Assembly: GCA_030613505.1 (NCBI GenBank)
Contig: JAUWLW010000001.1
Location: 1 to 64,000, forward strand
DNA from: Candidatus Zixiibacteriota bacterium
GTDB taxonomy: Bacteria; RBG-13-66-14; B26-G2; WVWN01
Length of the DNA: 64,000 bases
Reading direction: 5' to 3'
In this document: positions 60,909 through 64,000 of the stretch, piece by piece
Numbering within the stretch: the stretch's first letter is position 1
Layout of the letters: each line of letters begins with the position of its first letter
Notes under the pieces: generated by a model
The model's input: the letters and a program-made list of their open reading frames with translations, nothing else
What the model was told of the DNA's origin: nothing
Database searches by the model: none
Position numbers and translations under genes: made by a program

Positions 60909-62147
60909 TTACGGCGCACCTTGGGGCGGCCGGCCGGTGCCGGCGCCTTTTTTATTACGGCGGCGCGCTTCTTTTTCCAGAGCCGCGGCCTCGAGCGCCC
61001 TGGCCACTTCCCGAACGCCGACGCCGGCTCGAGCCGCCAGCCCTGCCGCGCTATCGTACTCCGCGTGAGCTAATACTTCGCCGCCCGCGCCCGCGGCCAA
61101 CTTCACTTTGCCGGTGCCGTATTCGCTCTCTACCGTTACGACTCGCCTCTCCAGAATCTTGCGGCCCGCGTCGTAAAAACGGACGCCGAGGGTGGAGGTA
61201 TAGCGGAGGGCGAGGTCGCACAGGCGGCCGCGGTCCTCGGGCCGGCCTATTATTTTCAAAATGTGGCCCGGGCGCCCCTTCTTCATAACCGCGGGCGTGA
61301 CGGCGACGTCCAGCGCGCCGGCGTCGAACAACGCCTGGGCCGCGAACGACAGCTCCTCGGCCGTCATGTCGTCCACGTTGGCTTCGAGGACGGCGACCAG
61401 GTCTTCACCGTACGGTATTTCTTCGGCGGCGCCCTCGCCCGCGAACGCGCGGAGTACGTTCGGGAATTCGGCGGGGTCGGCGGCGCCGGGGCCGTAGCCC
61501 ACTCGCTCCACCGCCATCGTCGGCATCGCCCGGAACTCGTCGGCGACGCTCGCTATCAAGGCCGCGCCGGTGGGCGTCGTGAACTCGCCGGGGACGTCGC
61601 CGGCGAAGGCCGGGATGCCGCGCAGGAGCTCGAGCGTGGCCGGCGCGGGAACGGGCAACTTGCCGTGGGCCGCGTCCACGGTACCCGAGCCGAGCCGAAG
61701 CGGCGAGACGACGACGCGGTCGGCCTTTACGAGTTCGAGCAAAATAAAAGTGCCGACCACGTCGACGACGGCGTCGGCGGCGCCCACCTCGTGGAAGCCG
61801 GCGTGGCCCACGGCGACGCGGTGCGCCCGCCGCTCGGCCTCGGCGAGCTTGCGGAAGGTCCTCGTCGCGCCGCTTCGGACGTACGGCGACAAGTCCGCCC
61901 GGTCGAGGAGGCGTTCCACCGCTCGCACGTCGTCGAAGTGCGGCGCCTCGCCCGACGCGACGACCTCGACGCCCGTCGCCTCCACGCCGCCGCGGCGCCG
62001 CGGCGGATACACCAACCTGACGCCGGCGAGCTCCAACCGCGCCAGGCCTTCCTCGAGAGCCGCGCGCCCTCCCGTTAAATCGAGCAGCGCGGCGAGCAAC
62101 ATGTCGCCGCTCGCGCCGGCGTTCCCGTCTATGAAGAGAATTTTCAT
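60909..62147 (-). CDS. larC: Nickel-pincer cofactor nickel insertase LarC
   Basis: A 412-residue LarC that inserts nickel into the pincer nucleotide of lactate racemase and related enzymes. It starts FIDGNAGASGDMLLAALLDL, has FHEVGAADAVVDVVGT and the C-terminal half EANVDDMTAEELSFA. The start is the ATG at 62147, overlapping larB in an ATGA. The gene is contiguous (not split into larC1/C2). larA and larE are not in the window, so the target enzyme is unknown. Confidence 0.94.
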   Translation of the reverse strand: MKILFIDGNAGASGDMLLAALLDLTGGRAALEEGLARLELAGVRLVYPPRRRGGVEATGVEVVASGEAPHFDDVRAVERLLDRADLSPYVRSGATRTFRKLAEAERRAHRVAVGHAGFHEVGAADAVVDVVGTFILLELVKADRVVVSPLRLGSGTVDAAHGKLPVPAPATLELLRGIPAFAGDVPGEFTTPTGAALIASVADEFRAMPTMAVERVGYGPGAADPAEFPNVLRAFAGEGAAEEIPYGEDLVAVLEANVDDMTAEELSFAAQALFDAGALDVAVTPAVMKKGRPGHILKIIGRPEDRGRLCDLALRYTSTLGVRFYDAGRKILERRVVTVESEYGTGKVKLAAGAGGEVLAHAEYDSAAGLAARAGVGVREVARALEAAALEKEARRRNKKGAGTGRPPQGAP

Positions 62148-62905
62148 TTTTCGACCGCCCCGCGGCGGGCGACCAAGGCCGCGGCGTAGCCGGCGCCGAA
62201 GCCGTTGTCGATGTTGACGACGACCACGCCGCCGGCGCAGGAGTTCAACATCGTCAGAAGAGGCGCGATGCCGCCGAAGCTCGCGCCGTAGCCGACGCTT
62301 GTCGGGACCGCGACCACCGGGCCGCCCCCCAGCCCCGCGACTACGCTCGCCAGCGCCCCCTCCATCCCTGCCACGACGATTATGCAATCCGCTTTATAGA
62401 TGGCGTCGAGCTTGTCCAGCAGGCGGTGGAGGCCGGCGACGCCGACGTCGTAGACGCGCTCGACGTGGCACCCTATCGTCTCCGCCACCACCGCGGCCTC
62501 CTCCGCCACCGGTATGTCCGCCGTCCCCGCCGAGAGGACGAGCACCCGGCCGCGCGGCTCCGACGCGGTTTCGCCCGGCACGACGACGACGCGGGCTTCC
62601 TCGTGGTAGCGAGCGCCGGGGCACTCCTCGCGTATGGCCTCGCAGATCTCGCGCGTCGCCCTCGTGGCCAGGACGGCGGCACCCGTTTCGGCGATGCGGG
62701 CGGCGATGGCCGCGGCCTGCGCCGGCTTCTTCCCCTGGCAGAAGATGACTTCCGGGAAGCCGGCGCGAAGCGCCCGGTGGGTGTCGACGCGGGCGAAGCC
62801 CAGGTTGGCGTAAGGCAGGTGCTTCAAGCGCTCGACGGCGTCGTCTACGCTCAGCTCGCCGGCCGCGACGGCGCGCAGCAGCTCCTCTATCTTATTACGG
62901 TCCAT
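62144..62905 (-). CDS. larB: Pyridinium-3,5-biscarboxylate mononucleotide synthase LarB
   Basis: A 253-residue AIR-carboxylase-like protein. N-terminal residues 1-60 form a helical dimerisation region and ARVDTHRALRAGFPEVIFC precedes the catalytic domain with SAGTADIPVAEEA and GMEGALASVVAGL. It carboxylates and hydrolyses nicotinic acid adenine dinucleotide in the first step of nickel-pincer cofactor synthesis. It overlaps the dusB stop by 11 bases and larC by four. Confidence 0.94.
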   Translation of the reverse strand: MDRNKIEELLRAVAAGELSVDDAVERLKHLPYANLGFARVDTHRALRAGFPEVIFCQGKKPAQAAAIAARIAETGAAVLATRATREICEAIREECPGARYHEEARVVVVPGETASEPRGRVLVLSAGTADIPVAEEAAVVAETIGCHVERVYDVGVAGLHRLLDKLDAIYKADCIIVVAGMEGALASVVAGLGGGPVVAVPTSVGYGASFGGIAPLLTMLNSCAGGVVVVNIDNGFGAGYAAALVARRGAVEK

Positions 62906-63896
62906 ACTCGGGCAACCTTTTAAACTCGTCCAGCACGCCGACGACGTCGTCGCAGCACGCTACGACGGCCGCGCGGGAGCACAGCGCTTTCCCGCCCGGC
63001 GCGCTCTTCAAGTATGCGAGCAGGTGCTTACGGAATTGCCGCGCCGCGCGCTCCTCGCCGTCCACCGACGCGGCCTTGTCGAAATGGAACAGGAACGCCT
63101 CCGCCAGCGCCGCCCGGGACGGCGGCGCCGGGGCCTCGCCTTCGGCCAAGTATTTTTCCACCTGGTCAATTAAATAAGGTTTCCCCACCGCGGCGCGGCC
63201 CACCATCACGCCGGCGGCGCCCGTATCCTCGAGCAGCTGCTCGGCGTCCTGCGGCGTCTCTACGCCGCCGTTGGCCCACAACGGCACGGCCGCCGCCGCG
63301 GCGATCTCTTTCACGGCGGCGCAATCCACGGGCCCGCGCAACCCTTGCTCGAGGGTCCGGCCGTGCACCGTCAAAGCCGCCACCCCTTCCTCGCACAGGA
63401 GCTTCGCCGCGGCCAGGGTGCTTTTACCCGCGTCGTCTCCCAACCTCATCTTGGCCGTGACCGGCACGGGAGAAGCGGCGACGACGGCTCGAGCTACCTT
63501 CCGGAGGTTGACGGCGTCGCCGAGTAGGGCCGCGCCGGCCTGTTGCTTGCGGATCTTGGGGGCGGGGCAGCCCAGGTTGACGTCGACGATGGGAAAGCCG
63601 GCACCCGCGGCGATCTTGGCGGCCTCGGCCATAGCGGCGGGGCGCGAGCCGAATATCTGCGCCGCGACCACCGACGCGTCGTCGTCGCCGGTGGCCAGGA
63701 GGCGCGTCGTCTTCTCGTTGCGGCGGATAAGGCCCTCGGCCGAGATGAGCGGCGTTACCGCGAACGCGCAACCGAAGCGCGCAACGGCGGCGCGGAACGG
63801 GTACTCGGTATAGCCGGCCAGCGGCGCCAACGCCGCCCGCCCGGGCACCTCGACGGTCCCCACCTTTATCGTCGCCGGTCCTAAAGGTTCCGTCAT
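62895..63896 (-). CDS. dusB: tRNA-dihydrouridine synthase DusB
   Basis: A 333-residue FMN-dependent enzyme. APLAGYTEYPFR at the start, VDVNLGCPAPK, the catalytic Cys region and GNG-equivalent WANGGVET are the Dus signatures; GVMVGRAA is close to the DusB subgroup. It reduces uridine in the tRNA D-loop using NADPH. It is the first complete gene of the dusB-larB-larC unit. Confidence 0.94.
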   Translation of the reverse strand: MTEPLGPATIKVGTVEVPGRAALAPLAGYTEYPFRAAVARFGCAFAVTPLISAEGLIRRNEKTTRLLATGDDDASVVAAQIFGSRPAAMAEAAKIAAGAGFPIVDVNLGCPAPKIRKQQAGAALLGDAVNLRKVARAVVAASPVPVTAKMRLGDDAGKSTLAAAKLLCEEGVAALTVHGRTLEQGLRGPVDCAAVKEIAAAAAVPLWANGGVETPQDAEQLLEDTGAAGVMVGRAAVGKPYLIDQVEKYLAEGEAPAPPSRAALAEAFLFHFDKAASVDGEERAARQFRKHLLAYLKSAPGGKALCSRAAVVACCDDVVGVLDEFKRLPEYGP

Positions 63897-63898
63897 CG

Positions 63899-64000
63899 CT
63901 AACCTTCGCCGGGCGCGAGCTTGTTCACCAACTCCACGGCGTTGCGCGCCAGCTTCACCGCGACCTCCGCCTGCTCGGGCGTTACGGCGTACGCCGGGAC
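63899..64000 (-). CDS. C-terminal end of an unknown protein
   Basis: An open frame runs from the window edge to a TAG at 63899-63901, two bases before dusB, giving 33 residues: TPEQAEVAVKLARNAVELV then NKLAPGEG. The close spacing to dusB suggests the same operon. The family cannot be told from this fragment. Confidence 0.5.
   Translation of the reverse strand, partial: VPAYAVTPEQAEVAVKLARNAVELVNKLAPGEG

Noticed and set aside
1-64000. CRISPR arrays, tRNA or rRNA genes, prophage
   Set aside because: No regularly spaced repeats, cloverleaf-like sequences, rRNA-like blocks or phage structural genes were seen on either strand, although small RNA genes could be missed by eye.

Overview
The window comes from a GC-rich (by eye about two thirds GC) anaerobic bacterium that probably uses selenocysteine. 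It has a complete set of [NiFe]-hydrogenase maturation genes, an Mvh/Vhu-type hydrogenase linked to heterodisulfide-reductase-like and NADH-dehydrogenase-like subunits, nickel-pincer cofactor genes (larB, larC), ferredoxin:thioredoxin reductase, archaeal-type fructose-1,6-bisphosphate aldolase/phosphatase, outer-membrane beta-barrels and secreted beta-propellers. This suggests an uncultured, Gram-negative-type, H2-metabolising phylum. I cannot name the lineage from sequence alone. No rRNA, tRNA or CRISPR array was recognised.

Layout. 1-6.2 kb: end of yebC, an AT-rich two-gene insert between long direct repeats, comEC, a TlpA-like lipoprotein, a small protein and a nucleotide-sugar dehydrogenase. 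6.2-13.3 kb (minus strand): maturation protease, hypF, hypC, hypD, hypE, hypA, hypB, a glutaredoxin and an FTR-rubredoxin fusion. 13.3-31.6 kb (minus strand): one long array read from 31.6 kb down to 13.3 kb: DRTGG protein, HATPase, hdrC, hdrB, split hdrA, nuoE-like, nuoF-gltD fusion, 2Fe-2S/hdrA fusion, a second hdrA, three mvhD-like genes, two frhB-like genes, then the hydrogenase small and large subunits. 31.8-36 kb: rtcB, an AT-rich restriction-modification insert flanked by 88-bp copies of the rtcB 5' end, an outer-membrane barrel gene and a barrel-gene relic. 36-38.7 kb: a GlcF-like Fe-S protein, a secreted protein with an in-frame UGA, and a RAYT transposase with three REP palindromes. 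38.7-48.2 kb: four large membrane glycosyltransferase-like proteins. 48.2-51.5 kb: three tandem secreted beta-propeller genes and a barrel gene. 51.5-64 kb: fbp aldolase/phosphatase, trmO, an STT3-like protein, a TPR membrane protein, a NifX-like protein, an XPB-like helicase, a PorV-like barrel, a GspG-like pseudopilin, larC, larB and dusB.

How the genes fit together. The central array looks like a cytoplasmic electron-bifurcating complex. A [NiFe] hydrogenase oxidises or makes H2, MvhD-type proteins wire it to HdrA flavoproteins, HdrB/HdrC act on a disulfide or another two-electron carrier, and NuoE/NuoF/GltD-like parts connect to NAD(P)H. The hyp genes next door assemble its metal centre. 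Two components, the large subunit and one MvhD, contain an in-frame UGA at a position that is normally a conserved cysteine. Each UGA is followed by a short hairpin with a GG-containing loop at the expected bacterial SECIS distance.

The most unusual material is (i) selenocysteine apparently placed in the N-terminal (L1) nickel motif of the hydrogenase, (ii) a possible new exported selenoprotein at 37.4 kb, and (iii) three transposase-free inserts, each bracketed by 88-123 bp duplications of the end of a host gene. One insert carries a restriction-modification pair and another carries an unknown pair of membrane proteins.
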